Positions 18,367 to 27,968 are shown, counted from the first letter of the stretch. The stretch is DNA of 64,000 bases from Paracoccus thiocyanatus (GCF_900156255.1 NZ_FTMK01000005.1:102027-166026); one strand, 5' to 3'. Translations and numbers: made by a program. Notes: generated from the letters alone by a model not told the origin.

Positions 18367-19323
18367 ATGCAGACAGACCGTCAGACGCCAGAGGGCACAA
18401 GCACTGTCGCCGACGCGCCGCCCGACAATTGGGTGGACCGCCATGCCCCCCCGGACTGGAGGCCGTGGCTGCGCCTGTCGCGCGCCGACCGGCCGATCGG
18501 CACCTGGCTGTTGCTGCTGCCCTGCTGGTGGGGCATCGGGCTGGCGATGATGGCCGACGGGCCGGAATGGCGCGACCTGTGGATCGCGGTCGCCTGCGGC
18601 GCGGGCGCGGTGCTGATGCGCGGCGCGGGCTGCACCTGGAACGACATCACCGATCGCGACATCGACGACAAGGTGGCGCGCACGCGGTTGCGGCCGATCC
18701 CCTCGGGGCAGGTCACGGTCCGGGGGGCGCTGGCCTGGCTGGTGGCCCAGTCGCTGGCCGGGCTGGCGCTGCTCTTGACGTTGGGCGGGGCGGCCATCGC
18801 GCTGGGCGTGGGCTCGCTGGCCCTGGTGGCGATCTATCCCTTTGCCAAGCGCTTCACCTGGTGGCCGCAGGTGTTTCTGGGCCTGGCCTTCAACTGGGGC
18901 GTGCTTCTGGCCTGGGCGGCGCATATGGGCAACCTGGCCCCTGCGCCGGTGCTGGCCTATCTGGCGGGGATCTGCTGGACGATCTTTTACGACACCATCT
19001 ATGCCCATCAGGATGCCGATGACGACGCGCTGATCGGCGTCAAATCCACCGCCCGACTGTTCGGGGCCGACACGCCGCGCTGGCTGGCGGGCTTTGGCAC
19101 CGCCTCGGTTCTGCTGCTGGGGCTGGCGGTGATGGCGGCGGCGCCGCAGGGGCTGGGGCTGACGCTTGGCCTGCTGGGCGTCGTGGGCTTTGCCGCGCAT
19201 CTGGCCCGGCAGTTGTGGCGGCTGAAGATGACCGACAGCGCCACCTGCCTGCGGCTTTTCCGCAGCAACCGCGACGCGGGGCTGCTGGTTGCGCTGTTTC
19301 TTGCCTTGGCGGGGCTGGTCTGA
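18367..19323 (+). CDS. ubiA: 4-hydroxybenzoate polyprenyltransferase
   Basis: Integral membrane enzyme attaching the polyprenyl tail to 4-hydroxybenzoate in ubiquinone synthesis. The 318-residue form beginning MQTDRQTPEG has a hydrophilic N terminus of about 30 residues and eight to nine membrane helices. Both aspartate-rich motifs are present: NDITDRDID (92-100), which binds Mg-prenyl diphosphate, and DTIYAHQDADDD. Start codons at 18328 and 18349 in the same frame would overlap rsmE and are less likely. The OmpA-family gene follows on the same strand. Confidence 0.93.
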   Translation: MQTDRQTPEGTSTVADAPPDNWVDRHAPPDWRPWLRLSRADRPIGTWLLLLPCWWGIGLAMMADGPEWRDLWIAVACGAGAVLMRGAGCTWNDITDRDIDDKVARTRLRPIPSGQVTVRGALAWLVAQSLAGLALLLTLGGAAIALGVGSLALVAIYPFAKRFTWWPQVFLGLAFNWGVLLAWAAHMGNLAPAPVLAYLAGICWTIFYDTIYAHQDADDDALIGVKSTARLFGADTPRWLAGFGTASVLLLGLAVMAAAPQGLGLTLGLLGVVGFAAHLARQLWRLKMTDSATCLRLFRSNRDAGLLVALFLALAGLV

Positions 19324-19349
19324 TTGCGAAAATCCGGCGCAGGGATTAC

Positions 19350-21665
19350 ATGCGGCGGATCGAAAAACAGCCCGAAGGTTCCTGGATGGCCAAAGCCCAG
19401 CGATCCGCACCCAGATCCGCACGGCGCGGCCCCGTCCTTGCCGTCAGCCTGGTCGCCCTTGTCGCGGCGGCGGGCATGTCCTTTCTGGGCGCGCGCGCCG
19501 GTGCGGACCTGGTCGAGACCCGCACCGTCCGAAACATGCACAGCGCCCTGGCCGATTTCGAATGGGTCGAAATCGCCACCGACGGCTTGCAGGTCCGTCT
19601 GGAAGGCGTCGCCCCGGACGAGGTGCAGCGGTTTCGCGCCCGCGCCCAGGCCGAAGCGCTGGTCGGCCCCGAGCGGGTCGTCGACAGGATGCAGGTCGTT
19701 GCCCGCGCCGAACTGGCCACCCCGGCCTTCGAGGTCGAGCTTTTGCGCAACGAGCAGGGCGTCTCGATCATCGGGCTGGTGCCCGCCAGCCTGGACCGCG
19801 CCCGGCTGGTCGAGCGGTTGAAGCGCCAGACCGGCGCCGTCCAGGTTTCGGACCTGATGGAGGCCGCCGATTATCCGGTTCCCGCCGGCTGGCAGGACGC
19901 CTTTGCCTTTGGCCTGAAGGCCGCGCAGATGGCCGGCCAGGCCAAGGTCTCGATCGCGGCGGGCAAGGTCTCGGTCCGCGCGGTCACCGCAAGCCCGCGC
20001 GAAAAGGCCGTGCTGGAGGCGGCGCTGAACCGCGCCAAGCCGGCGGATGTCACGCTGGCGGCCACGATCACCGCGCCGCGCCCGGTGATCGCGCCCTTTA
20101 CCCTGCGCTTCGTCAAGGATGATGCCGGCGCCCGCTTCGACGCCTGCGCCGCCGATGACGAAGCGGCGCGCGAGCGCATCCTTGGGGCCGGGCGTGATGC
20201 CGGCGCCTCGGGCGACTTGCAATGCACGCTGGGCCTGGGCGCGCCATCGTCCCGCTGGGCCGATGCGGCCGTGCCGGCCATCCGCGCCGTGGCGGCGCTG
20301 GGGGCGGGTTCGGTCACGATTTCGGACGCGGACGTGGCGCTTATTGTGCCGCCGCAGGTCGAGGCGGCGGCCTTCAACGAGGCAGCCGGCCGGCTGGAGG
20401 CGGCGCTGCCCCCGCCCTTTACCCTTGGCGCGCGGCACGAAACCTCGGGCCAGGCGGCCGCGGCCGGGCCGGCCGAGTTTTCCGCCGTGCTGGCCCCCGA
20501 CGGGCTAAGCCTGCGCGGCCGCATCGCCGATGAACGCATGCGCGATGCTGTCGAAAGCCTGGCGCGGGCGCGCTTTGGCCAGGTGGACAGCGCGCTGCGC
20601 AGCGATGCCTCGGTTCCCGATGGCTGGACGCTGCGCGCCATCGCCGCGCTTGAGGCGCTGGACGGGCTGGAACGTGGCGAAGCCCAAGTGACAGGCGATC
20701 TGGTGCGCATCAAGGGGGTTTCCGGCAGCCAGACCGCCTCGGACGTGGCGGCGGCGCGGCTGGCGCAGCGGCTGGGCGCGGGCGCGCGCTATGAGCTGGC
20801 GATCCGCTATGACCGGCGCAAGGACCCGCTGCTGGGCCTGCCATCGGGCCGGGAATGCGTGGACCGGCTTAACGCCGCAATGCAGCAATCCGAGATCGGC
20901 TTCGAGCCGAACAAATCGGTCATCGCCGGCGATCCTGCCCCGACCCTGGCGCGGCTGGCCGAGACGATGGCGCTATGTTCGGATTTCCGCATCGAGATCG
21001 GCGGCCATACCGATTCGCAAGGCTCCGAAGGCTTCAACGCCGAACTGTCCCGCGCCCGCGCCCAGGCGGTGCTGGGCGCCATGGCCGAGGCGGGGATCGT
21101 CATCGCCAACCTGACCGCGAAAGGCTATGGCGAAAGCCGGCCCATCGCCGACAATGACACCGATGCCGGGCGCGAGGCAAACCGCCGCATCGAGTTCCTG
21201 CTGCTGGCCGAAGAGCCGGTCGTCACCGTGGCGCCGGCCCCGGCCGAACTGGTCAAGGGCGTGACCGACAGCCCCGAGGCGGTGGCCGCGCGCGCCGCCG
21301 CGGCCGCGCTGCATGCCGCCACCGCGGCCATAGGTCCGGCCCTGGGTGTGCCCACCGACCCGCAGATGGCGCTGTTCGCCGCGACCCAGCCGGTGCGGTT
21401 GCTGGCGTCGGGGGCCGATCCCTTGCGCGTGGCCAGCCAGCCGGCGCAGCAGGCCGGCCTGCCGGAACTGCCGGCGGTGCGGGCCGCGACCCTGCCGGCG
21501 GCAAGCTTGCTGCCCCAGGCGGCAGGCGGTCCCGTCGACCCCGCGCTGGCCGCCACCCGGCCGGCACAGCAGGCGCTGGTCGGCGCCGCGATAGCGGCCG
21601 GAACCATGCCCTTGCGCGATGCCCTGCATGTGAACCGGCCCCTGCCGCGGCCCCAGACGCCGTGA
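19350..21665 (+). CDS. OmpA-family protein with long BON-like N-terminal region
   Basis: A 771-residue envelope protein. An N-terminal signal anchor (PVLAVSLVALVAAAGMSFLG) is followed by about 450 residues with repeated BON-like alpha/beta segments (for example EWVEIATDGLQVRLEGVAPD). The OmpA C-terminal peptidoglycan-binding domain includes EIGGHTDSQGSEGFNAELS and GYGESRPIADND. A low-complexity Ala/Pro-rich tail of roughly 150 residues ends it. Start choice is open: 19350 has AGGGA upstream, and the in-frame ATG at 19386 (MAKAQRS) has GAAGG at better spacing; either leaves the anchor intact. It probably links the inner membrane to the cell wall. Confidence 0.85.
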   Translation: MRRIEKQPEGSWMAKAQRSAPRSARRGPVLAVSLVALVAAAGMSFLGARAGADLVETRTVRNMHSALADFEWVEIATDGLQVRLEGVAPDEVQRFRARAQAEALVGPERVVDRMQVVARAELATPAFEVELLRNEQGVSIIGLVPASLDRARLVERLKRQTGAVQVSDLMEAADYPVPAGWQDAFAFGLKAAQMAGQAKVSIAAGKVSVRAVTASPREKAVLEAALNRAKPADVTLAATITAPRPVIAPFTLRFVKDDAGARFDACAADDEAARERILGAGRDAGASGDLQCTLGLGAPSSRWADAAVPAIRAVAALGAGSVTISDADVALIVPPQVEAAAFNEAAGRLEAALPPPFTLGARHETSGQAAAAGPAEFSAVLAPDGLSLRGRIADERMRDAVESLARARFGQVDSALRSDASVPDGWTLRAIAALEALDGLERGEAQVTGDLVRIKGVSGSQTASDVAAARLAQRLGAGARYELAIRYDRRKDPLLGLPSGRECVDRLNAAMQQSEIGFEPNKSVIAGDPAPTLARLAETMALCSDFRIEIGGHTDSQGSEGFNAELSRARAQAVLGAMAEAGIVIANLTAKGYGESRPIADNDTDAGREANRRIEFLLLAEEPVVTVAPAPAELVKGVTDSPEAVAARAAAAALHAATAAIGPALGVPTDPQMALFAATQPVRLLASGADPLRVASQPAQQAGLPELPAVRAATLPAASLLPQAAGGPVDPALAATRPAQQALVGAAIAAGTMPLRDALHVNRPLPRPQTP

Positions 21666-21695
21666 CCCGCAACCCCTTGCCGTGAAGTCATCCGC

Positions 21696-22022
21696 ATGAA
21701 CCGCACCGAATTCATCATCGCCATCGCGATCGTCCTGTTCGCCGCCTTCATGCTGGGCTGGTTCGCAAGCTGGCTGGTCCACCGCCTGTCCCGCGTCACC
21801 CGCGCCGAGATGGGCGAGCTGGAAAGCATGGCGCAGCAATTGCACGAGGCCGAGGAGGAGCGCGGCCGCGCCGTCGCCGAACTGGAAACGCGCGAGGCCG
21901 ACCTGGTCGCGCGCCTGTCCACCGCCGAGGCGGAACTGCGCGCCACCCAGGGGCAATTGCGCGAAAGCCTGACCGAGATCGAGGAATTGCGGGACTATAT
22001 CGACCGCAAGCTGGGCCGCTAG
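21696..22022 (+). CDS. Small membrane-anchored coiled-coil protein
   Basis: A 108-residue protein with one N-terminal transmembrane helix (IIAIAIVLFAAFMLGWFASW, about 7-26) and then a continuous charged coiled coil from about residue 38 to the end (EEERGRAVAELETREADL). I do not recognise a named family. It follows the OmpA-family gene by 30 bp and may be co-transcribed. Its stop codon shares CTAG with the stop of the convergent TerB-like gene, so the genes overlap by four bases and leave no room for a terminator. Confidence 0.75.
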   Translation: MNRTEFIIAIAIVLFAAFMLGWFASWLVHRLSRVTRAEMGELESMAQQLHEAEEERGRAVAELETREADLVARLSTAEAELRATQGQLRESLTEIEELRDYIDRKLGR

Positions 22023-22876
22023 GTCTTGCCTAGGCCGAACTTGCTGCCGATCCAGCCCGCCGCCGATGATGCCGCCGCGACTGTCCCCGAGGCCGCGCGA
22101 CCGACCGAGGCGCGGATCGAATTCTGTTCGTCCAGCGCCCGCAGGATGCGCTCGATGGCCATGTCCTCGCGCTCGTCCAGCTTGCCATCGGCCTGGGCGA
22201 TCTCATGCAGCAGCACCTTGATCTCCTGCTGGATGGCGGTGAACTTGCAGTCGGGGTTGGCATGGACGAATTCGGCCAATGCCTGGGTCATCTCGGCCAG
22301 CCGGGATTTCTCGGCGTTCTCCTGCAAAAGCATCAGGGCATGGCCGACGTAATCCGCGTCATAGCCCCAGTCGTGGATGAAGTAATCTCGGATGACGGCG
22401 ACCTCGCGCGGGTCGACTTGCCCGTCCATCGCCGCGACCTTCAAGGACAGCGATCCCATCAGGTCCAGCATCGAGGCGCCCAGCAGGTCGATGGGGGTGT
22501 TCAGGAACCGGGGCACCACCTCGACGCGGGAATCCTCGTAGCCCTTGAAGAGCCGCGTCACCCCGTAATAGGCGCCACCGCTGACAAGCGCCGCGGCGAT
22601 GACCCAGCCCACCAGAGTCGCCGCACCCCCGATACTCAGGACGCCCATCAGTCCCGACTTGGCAAAGAAGGTCGACGCGACGGCCCCCGATTGCGCGATA
22701 CCGGCCCCGGTAGCCGCGGCGCCACCCAGGTCCGACAGGCTGCCGATGGTCTTGCCGAGTTTCACCGAAGCAAAGGCGTCCTCGCGAATGCCCAGCCGGG
22801 CCTTGAACTTCAGGTCGTTGGCGATGACGCGTTTCACGTCGGCGAATTCGCCGATCTGGTCCTGTTCCGTTGTCAT
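22019..22876 (-). CDS. TerB-like domain membrane protein, function unknown
   Basis: A 285-residue protein beginning MTTEQDQIGEFADVK. A soluble N terminus is followed by a glycine/alanine-rich hydrophobic region (about 50-105) that probably crosses the membrane. The C-terminal helical domain (about 135-248) has two acidic repeats, AMDGQVDPRE (149-158) and QADGKLDERE (228-237), characteristic of the TerB/DjlA-N metal-binding fold. TerB proteins occur in tellurite-resistance and membrane-stress systems, but no other ter gene is nearby. Its start overlaps the stop of the 99-residue gene (ATGA), so they form a coupled pair. Confidence 0.75.
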   Translation of the reverse strand: MTTEQDQIGEFADVKRVIANDLKFKARLGIREDAFASVKLGKTIGSLSDLGGAAATGAGIAQSGAVASTFFAKSGLMGVLSIGGAATLVGWVIAAALVSGGAYYGVTRLFKGYEDSRVEVVPRFLNTPIDLLGASMLDLMGSLSLKVAAMDGQVDPREVAVIRDYFIHDWGYDADYVGHALMLLQENAEKSRLAEMTQALAEFVHANPDCKFTAIQQEIKVLLHEIAQADGKLDEREDMAIERILRALDEQNSIRASVGRAASGTVAAASSAAGWIGSKFGLGKT

Positions 22877-23172
22877 GCCACGACCCCGCTTTTGAAGGCC
22901 GCGAATTGCTGGGCCATGCGGTCCATCGCATCTTTCATCGCGTGCTCGCGGATGTCCTCTATCGCGCCGGCAGTAAGGCCGATCAGCAGCAGAAGCTTGT
23001 TCAGTATCAGCGTAAGAACCGTTCCGACCCCAAGGGGGATCGCACCTATCACCGCTGTCAACGCCAGCGCGACGGCCACGCCCAGGGCGGTATTGGGAAT
23101 CGTCTGCGCCAGCCACATGGCGATGCTGACCATGCGTCGGCCGATGGCGACCACGACCTCTCCGACCTTCAC
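22873..23172 (-). CDS. Small hydrophobic membrane protein upstream of the TerB-like gene
   Basis: A 99-residue frame starting with GTG, with one or two membrane helices (TALGVAVALALTAVIGAIPL and VLTLILNKLLLLIGLTAGAI) and an amphipathic C terminus. No family is recognised. The start is doubtful. No ribosome-binding site precedes the GTG, yet the frame stays open upstream with high GC at third positions and plausible codons (SADLKALLYDLAQFTVKVG). A well-placed AGAGG-TTACA-ATG at 23243 is out of frame with it. The GTG overlaps the stop of that 24-codon frame (GTGA), so either a coupled leader or a frameshift is possible. Coupled to the TerB-like gene by ATGA. Confidence 0.6.
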   Translation of the reverse strand: MKVGEVVVAIGRRMVSIAMWLAQTIPNTALGVAVALALTAVIGAIPLGVGTVLTLILNKLLLLIGLTAGAIEDIREHAMKDAMDRMAQQFAAFKSGVVA

Positions 23173-23350
23173 CGTGAATTGCGCCAGGTCGTAAAGCAGC
23201 GCCTTGAGGTCGGCAGACAGGGCGGAACGAAACTCTCTGACATTGTAACCTCTTGAACAGCCGTGCCTACCCCAGTTCTAGGCAGCAGGCTCGCGTCTGG
23301 CAACTGGATTGTCGTTGCGCCTGGCCTGTCCTGATCGGCAGGTTGGAATG

Positions 23351-23375
23351 AAAAAGGGCGCCGTTTTCGGCGCCC
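23351..23375 (-). terminator. Rho-independent terminator of sseA-tyrB
   Basis: On the minus strand GGGCGCC, loop GAAAAC, GGCGCCC, then TTTTT. It lies 22 bp after the tyrB stop. Confidence 0.85.
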
Positions 23376-23396
23376 CCCTGCGGTGGTTGCGGTGGC

Positions 23397-24581
23397 TTAC
23401 ACCCCCACCTCGATGATGGCGCGGGCCAGGACCGGGATGGTGTCCTGGTTCAGCCCGGCGATGTTGATGCGCGAATCGCCCACCATGTAGATGCCGAAAT
23501 CCTGCTTGATGCGCTGGACCTGTTCCGGCGTGGCGCCAAGGCGCGAGAACATGCCGCGATGCCGGGCGACGAAGTCGAAGCGGTCCGAACCCGAAAGGTC
23601 GCGCAATTCGGCCGCCAGTTGTTCGCGCAGGCGCAGCATGCCGCTGCGCACGGCTTCCAGTTCCGCCATCCAGTCGGCGCGCAGATCCGGGGTGCTTAGC
23701 ACGGTCGAGACGATCTTGGCGCCGTGGAAGGGCGGGAAGGAATAGGTCTGCCGGTTCAGGAAGGCCATGGCGCCCTGGGCCAAGTCGCGCGTCGCCGCAT
23801 CGGCGCAAAGCGCCAAAAGGCAGCCGGTGCGTTCGCGGTAGATGCCGAAATTCTTGCTGCACGAGGCGGCGACCAGCACCTCGGGCAGGCGCGAGGCGAT
23901 CAGCCGGGTGCCGGCCGCGTCCTCTTCCAGCCCATCGCCGAAGCCCTGATAGGCCAGGTCGATCAGCGGCAGCGCCCCGGTGTTTTCCAGGATCGAGGCC
24001 ACCTCGGCCCATTGCTCCGCCGTCAGGTTGGCGCCGGTCGGGTTGTGGCAGCAGCCGTGCAGCAGCACCACGTCGCCCTTTTTCGCCTGGGCGATGTCGG
24101 CCTTCATGCCGTCGAAATCGACGCCGCGGGTCCCGGCGTCGAAATAGCGGTAGGTCTGGACCGGCAGGCCCATGAAATTCATGATCGAGATATGGTTGGG
24201 CCAGGTCGGATCGCTGACAAAGACCCGCAGATCCGGGTTCGCCATCCGCGCCAGTTCCAGCGCCTGGCGGATGGCGCCGGTGCCGCCGACCGTGGCCAGG
24301 GTCGCGGTGGTTTCGGGTTTCAGGCCCTGGCCCAGGATCAATTCGCCCATGGCCTTGTGGAATTCGGGTTCGCCCGACAGGCCGGCATAGCTTTTGGTCG
24401 TCTCGGACTCCAGCATGCGCTGTTCGGCGGCGTGGACGGCGCGCATGATCGGGGTGTGGCCGGTCGGGTCCTTGTAGACGCCCACGCCCAGGTCGATCTT
24501 GCCCTGGCGGGGATCGGCCTTGAATTCACCCATCAGGGCCAGGATCTTGTCTGCGGCCTGCGGTTTCAGATTGCCCAGCAT
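23397..24581 (-). CDS. tyrB: Aromatic amino acid aminotransferase
   Basis: PLP enzyme exchanging amino groups between aromatic or dicarboxylic amino acids and 2-oxoglutarate. It has 394 residues from MLGNLKPQAADK, with the PLP-lysine motif SCSKNFGIYRERTG, the HGCCHNPTGANL loop and the C-terminal SRINIAGLN with the substrate-binding Arg. Sequence and length resemble the crystallised Paracoccus denitrificans enzyme as I recall it. The ATG at 24581 overlaps the sseA stop as TGATG; a GTG one codon earlier is less likely. A strong terminator follows. Confidence 0.95.
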   Translation of the reverse strand: MLGNLKPQAADKILALMGEFKADPRQGKIDLGVGVYKDPTGHTPIMRAVHAAEQRMLESETTKSYAGLSGEPEFHKAMGELILGQGLKPETTATLATVGGTGAIRQALELARMANPDLRVFVSDPTWPNHISIMNFMGLPVQTYRYFDAGTRGVDFDGMKADIAQAKKGDVVLLHGCCHNPTGANLTAEQWAEVASILENTGALPLIDLAYQGFGDGLEEDAAGTRLIASRLPEVLVAASCSKNFGIYRERTGCLLALCADAATRDLAQGAMAFLNRQTYSFPPFHGAKIVSTVLSTPDLRADWMAELEAVRSGMLRLREQLAAELRDLSGSDRFDFVARHRGMFSRLGATPEQVQRIKQDFGIYMVGDSRINIAGLNQDTIPVLARAIIEVGV

Positions 24582-25441
24582 CACGCGTCTCCGGTTGCGA
24601 TTTTAAGGTCGGGGAAGTTGCCCCATTCGGCCCAGCCGCCGTCATAGAGCGAATGGTCGCGGTGCCCGATGCGTTCAAGCGCCAGGAACAGCGAGGCCGC
24701 CGTCACCCCCGAGCCGCAGGTGGCGATGACGGGCTTGGACAGGTCTACGCCGGCGGCCTGGAATTCGGCGCGCAGCGCGTCGGGGGATTTCATCGTGCCG
24801 TCCGGGCTGTAAAGCCGGGCGAAGGGCAGGTTCCTTGCGCCGGGGATATGGCCCAGGCGCAGGCAGGGGCGCGGCTCGGGCGCCTCGCCGCGGAAACGGT
24901 CGGCGGCGCGGGCATCGACGATCTCGTGATCGGCCAGCTTGCTGGCGGCGGCGACCTGGGTCACGTCGCGCACCAGGCCCGCCTGGCGCTGCACGGTGAT
25001 GTGGCGGTCGCGCATGACGGGGGGCATGTCCTCGGTCGGGCGGCCTTCGGCCAGCCATTTGCCCAGGCCGCCGTCCAGCACCGCCACGTCCTGCTTGCCC
25101 ATCAGCTTGAAGGTCCACCAGACCCGCGCGGCCGAGCGCATGGGCGAATTGTCATAGACCACCACCTGATGGCCGTCGCCGATGCCCATGGCGCGCATGC
25201 GGCTGATGAACATTTCCGGCTGCGGTGCCATATGCGGCAGTTCGCTGCGCTTGTCGGCAATCGCGTCGATGTCGAAGAAGCGGGCGCCGGGAATATGGGC
25301 GGCCATGTATTCGGCCTGCGCGTCGCGGCCCGGCTCCAGGAACCAGGTGGCGTCGATGACACGCAGGTCGGGGTCGTTCAGATGGGCCGCCAGCCAGCCG
25401 GTCGAGACCAGCAGTTTCGGATCCTCGGAATCGGTGGACAT
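24581..25441 (-). CDS. sseA: 3-mercaptopyruvate sulfurtransferase
   Basis: A 286-residue two-domain rhodanese-fold protein. The N-terminal inactive domain (LLVSTGWLAAHLNDPDLRVID) is followed by the C-terminal active domain with the catalytic loop CGSGVTAASL. CGSGVT is typical of mercaptopyruvate sulfurtransferases, whereas thiosulfate rhodaneses usually have CRKGVT. The start at 25441 is supported by GAGGGAAGG. It is translationally coupled to tyrB, consistent with a shared role in amino- and sulfur-acid metabolism (3-mercaptopyruvate arises by cysteine transamination). Confidence 0.92.
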   Translation of the reverse strand: MSTDSEDPKLLVSTGWLAAHLNDPDLRVIDATWFLEPGRDAQAEYMAAHIPGARFFDIDAIADKRSELPHMAPQPEMFISRMRAMGIGDGHQVVVYDNSPMRSAARVWWTFKLMGKQDVAVLDGGLGKWLAEGRPTEDMPPVMRDRHITVQRQAGLVRDVTQVAAASKLADHEIVDARAADRFRGEAPEPRPCLRLGHIPGARNLPFARLYSPDGTMKSPDALRAEFQAAGVDLSKPVIATCGSGVTAASLFLALERIGHRDHSLYDGGWAEWGNFPDLKIATGDA

Positions 25442-25507
25442 CAGCCTTCCCTCGCGCATGCGCAGAAACGACACCGATGTAACCGCAGCCGCGCGGGGCG
25501 GCAAGGC

Positions 25508-25978
25508 TTATCCCTGCTTCAGCAAACGCTGTTTTTGCCGGTTCCAGTCGCGTTTCGCGTCGGTTTCGCGCTTGTCGTGGTTCTTCTTGCCCTTGGCCAC
25601 GCCGATCTTCAGCTTTACCTTGCCGCGGTCGTTGAAATACATCACCAGCGGCACCAGCGTCATGCCTTCGCGCCCGATGGCCTGCCACAGGCGGGCAAGC
25701 TCCTTGCGCGAGACCAGCAGCTTGCGGCGGCGCCGTTCCTCGTGCCCGAAAACGCCGGCCTGCTTGTAGGCGGCAATATGGGCGTTGATCAGCCACAGCT
25801 CGCCCTGTTCCACCGAGGCATAGCTTTCGGCGATGTTGGACTGGCCGGTGCGCAGGCTTTTCACCTCGGACCCGGTCAGCACGATGCCGACCTCGAGATC
25901 GCTTTCGATGAAGTAATCGAAGCGCGCCCGGCGGTTCTCGGCGATGATCTTGTAGTTGGGGTCGGATTTCGTGGCCAT
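25508..25978 (-). CDS. smpB: SsrA-binding protein
   Basis: A 156-residue RNA-binding protein that delivers tmRNA to stalled ribosomes. Diagnostic blocks: [11 protein letters not shown] near the N terminus, [13 protein letters not shown], the [11 protein letters not shown] strand, [29 protein letters not shown] and the basic C-terminal tail [20 protein letters not shown]. Length is normal. It lies 66 bp upstream of sseA on the same strand and 98 bp downstream of the phosphate transporter. The tmRNA gene itself is not in this window. Confidence 0.97.
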   Translation of the reverse strand: MATKSDPNYKIIAENRRARFDYFIESDLEVGIVLTGSEVKSLRTGQSNIAESYASVEQGELWLINAHIAAYKQAGVFGHEERRRRKLLVSRKELARLWQAIGREGMTLVPLVMYFNDRGKVKLKIGVAKGKKNHDKRETDAKRDWNRQKQRLLKQG

Positions 25979-26076
25979 GATCGCGCAGAGATAGGGCGGC
26001 GGGCCGCGGCTGTAAAGGCCGGGCTGCGGCAGGGCCGGCGGGGCGCGCGGCCGCGGCGGCGATTCGCGACGCCAGG

Positions 26077-27501
26077 TCAGAGCCCGGCGAAGCGCACCAT
26101 GGCCGCGGCCAGCGCCGCCGCCGCCGGAACCGTCACCAGCCAGGCCCCCAGGATCATCCGCATGTAAGAGCGGCGGACCAGATGCCGGCGGCGGCGTTCC
26201 TCGGCGGGCAGGGGCGGGCGGTTCGCCGCCAGCCGGCGGTCGCGCCATTCCCGGTAGAAGCCGACGCCGAACACGCCGCCCACCGCGACATGGGTGCTTG
26301 ATACCGGAAGCCCCAGAAGCGAGGCGCCAAGCACCGTTGCCGCCGTCGCCAGGGACACGCAAAGCGCCCGCGCCGAGTTCAGCCGCGTGATCCGGCTGCC
26401 GACCATATGCACCAGCCGCCGCCCGAACAGCAGCACTCCCAGCGCGATCCCCACCCCGCCCAGCAGCAGCACCAGCCGGGCGCGCAGGTCGCCGCCGCCC
26501 CCGGCCGACAGGCTGTCGAGGATGATGGTCAGCGGCGCCGCCACGTTCGAAGTGTCGTTGGCGCCATGGGCGAAACCCATGACCAGCGCCGCGGCCGCCA
26601 GCGGCACGGCCAGCAACTGCTTCATCGCCAGCCGCCCGCCCGCCCCGGCGCGGGCCTGCTGCCGCAGCCGGCGGCGGGTGTAAAGCCAGCCTAGCGCCCC
26701 GCAGGCCAGCGCCAGCGCCGCGTTGGCCGCCAGGCCGGTGCCGTGCCAGGCCAGTTCCGCCACGCCCGCCAGCATGGCCGAGGCAAGGCCCACGACCACC
26801 GGCATCCAGGTCCGGGCGGCGGCGACGCGGTCCCGCCGGTCCATGACCAGCCGGCGCAACAGGGCCAACAGCCCCGCCGCCATCAGCGCCGAAACCAGCG
26901 GCGAGACGATCCAGCCAAAGGCGATCATGGCCATGGCCGGCCAGTTGACCGCGCCCAGGCCAAAGGTGGCCAGCCCCGCGCCCGCGATGGCGCCGACCAC
27001 CGAATGCGTGGTGCTGACCGGCGCGCCAAGCCAGGTCGCCAGGCTGATCCAGCTTCCCGCTGCCAGCAGCGCCGCCAGCATCATCCGCGCCGTCGCCTCG
27101 CCCTCGCCCAGGGTGCTGCCGACCAGCCCTTCGGTCAGGGTGGCGGTCACGGCGCTGCCGGCGACGACGGCGCCCAGCACCTCCATGCCCGCGACCAGCA
27201 GCAGGCCGCTGGTCATGCCGATGGCCCCGGCGCCGACCGCGGGCCCCAGGGCGTTGGCCACGTCGTTGCCGCCGATCGACAGCGCCAGATAGGCCGCCAC
27301 CGCCATGCCGGCCGCCAGGATGCCAAGCGCGGGCTGCCCGGCGAAAAGGCTGGTTCCGACATAGCTGGCGGCGGCGATGAAGATCAGCGCCAGCCCGATC
27401 CGCCACAGCGGGCGCGCGGAATGCAGCACCGCGCGCTCGGCATGGGTGACGCGGCGCAGGTCCTTGTCGAGCGTACGGTATTCGCGGGGTTCGCGCCTCA
27501 T
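26077..27501 (-). CDS. pit: Inorganic phosphate transporter, PiT family
   Basis: A 474-residue membrane protein with about ten hydrophobic segments. The duplicated PiT signature is present: [18 protein letters not shown] in the N-terminal half and [20 protein letters not shown] in the C-terminal half, plus [17 protein letters not shown] and [17 protein letters not shown]. It has a ~40-residue hydrophilic N terminus. The start overlaps the Nudix stop as ATGA. Ion coupling (H+ or Na+) cannot be read from the sequence. Confidence 0.93.
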   Translation of the reverse strand: MRREPREYRTLDKDLRRVTHAERAVLHSARPLWRIGLALIFIAAASYVGTSLFAGQPALGILAAGMAVAAYLALSIGGNDVANALGPAVGAGAIGMTSGLLLVAGMEVLGAVVAGSAVTATLTEGLVGSTLGEGEATARMMLAALLAAGSWISLATWLGAPVSTTHSVVGAIAGAGLATFGLGAVNWPAMAMIAFGWIVSPLVSALMAAGLLALLRRLVMDRRDRVAAARTWMPVVVGLASAMLAGVAELAWHGTGLAANAALALACGALGWLYTRRRLRQQARAGAGGRLAMKQLLAVPLAAAALVMGFAHGANDTSNVAAPLTIILDSLSAGGGGDLRARLVLLLGGVGIALGVLLFGRRLVHMVGSRITRLNSARALCVSLATAATVLGASLLGLPVSSTHVAVGGVFGVGFYREWRDRRLAANRPPLPAEERRRRHLVRRSYMRMILGAWLVTVPAAAALAAAMVRFAGL

Positions 27502-27968
27502 GCCGGCGGGGGCCGCTGGGCCGCGGCGGGCAGGCGGCGCAGGATCTGCTTCAACCCGGTCTCGGCCACCAGGCGGGCGGCCTCTTCGGGCGCGAACCAG
27601 CGGCGCAGGCGCTCTTGCGACTCGGGGAATTGCGGCTCCAGCCGGTCGACGTAAAGCGGGAATACCCGCACCTCGATGGGAATGGCAAAGCCGCGATCCT
27701 GGTCCTTGTCATAGCGATAGCGGCCGATCTCGGCCGGGGCGATGCGGCCTCGGACGCCGGCCTCTTCCCAGGCTTCCTGCCCGGCGGCCTCGGCCAGGCT
27801 GCGGCCGGCCATCGGCCAGCCCTTGGGCACGATCCAGCGCCCGGTGCCGCGGCTCGTGACCAAAAGCACCTGGCCCGTCTGCTCGTCCAGGCACAGGGCG
27901 GCGACCTGCATGTCGGCCGGATGGCGGCCCAGCAGCCGCGCCAGCCGGTCGCGAAAGGCGACGATCAT
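27498..27968 (-). CDS. Nudix hydrolase
   Basis: A 156-residue Nudix protein. The Nudix box appears as [18 protein letters not shown], with Gln where the consensus has Arg in REUx[14 protein letters not shown] segment just before it is typical of the diphosphoinositol-polyphosphate/ApnA type; the substrate is unknown. The start at 27968 has GGAGG at ideal spacing and overlaps the arfB stop (ATGA). The stop overlaps the phosphate-transporter start in the same way, giving a three-gene coupled run. Confidence 0.9.
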   Translation of the reverse strand: MIVAFRDRLARLLGRHPADMQVAALCLDEQTGQVLLVTSRGTGRWIVPKGWPMAGRSLAEAAGQEAWEEAGVRGRIAPAEIGRYRYDKDQDRGFAIPIEVRVFPLYVDRLEPQFPESQERLRRWFAPEEAARLVAETGLKQILRRLPAAAQRPPPA

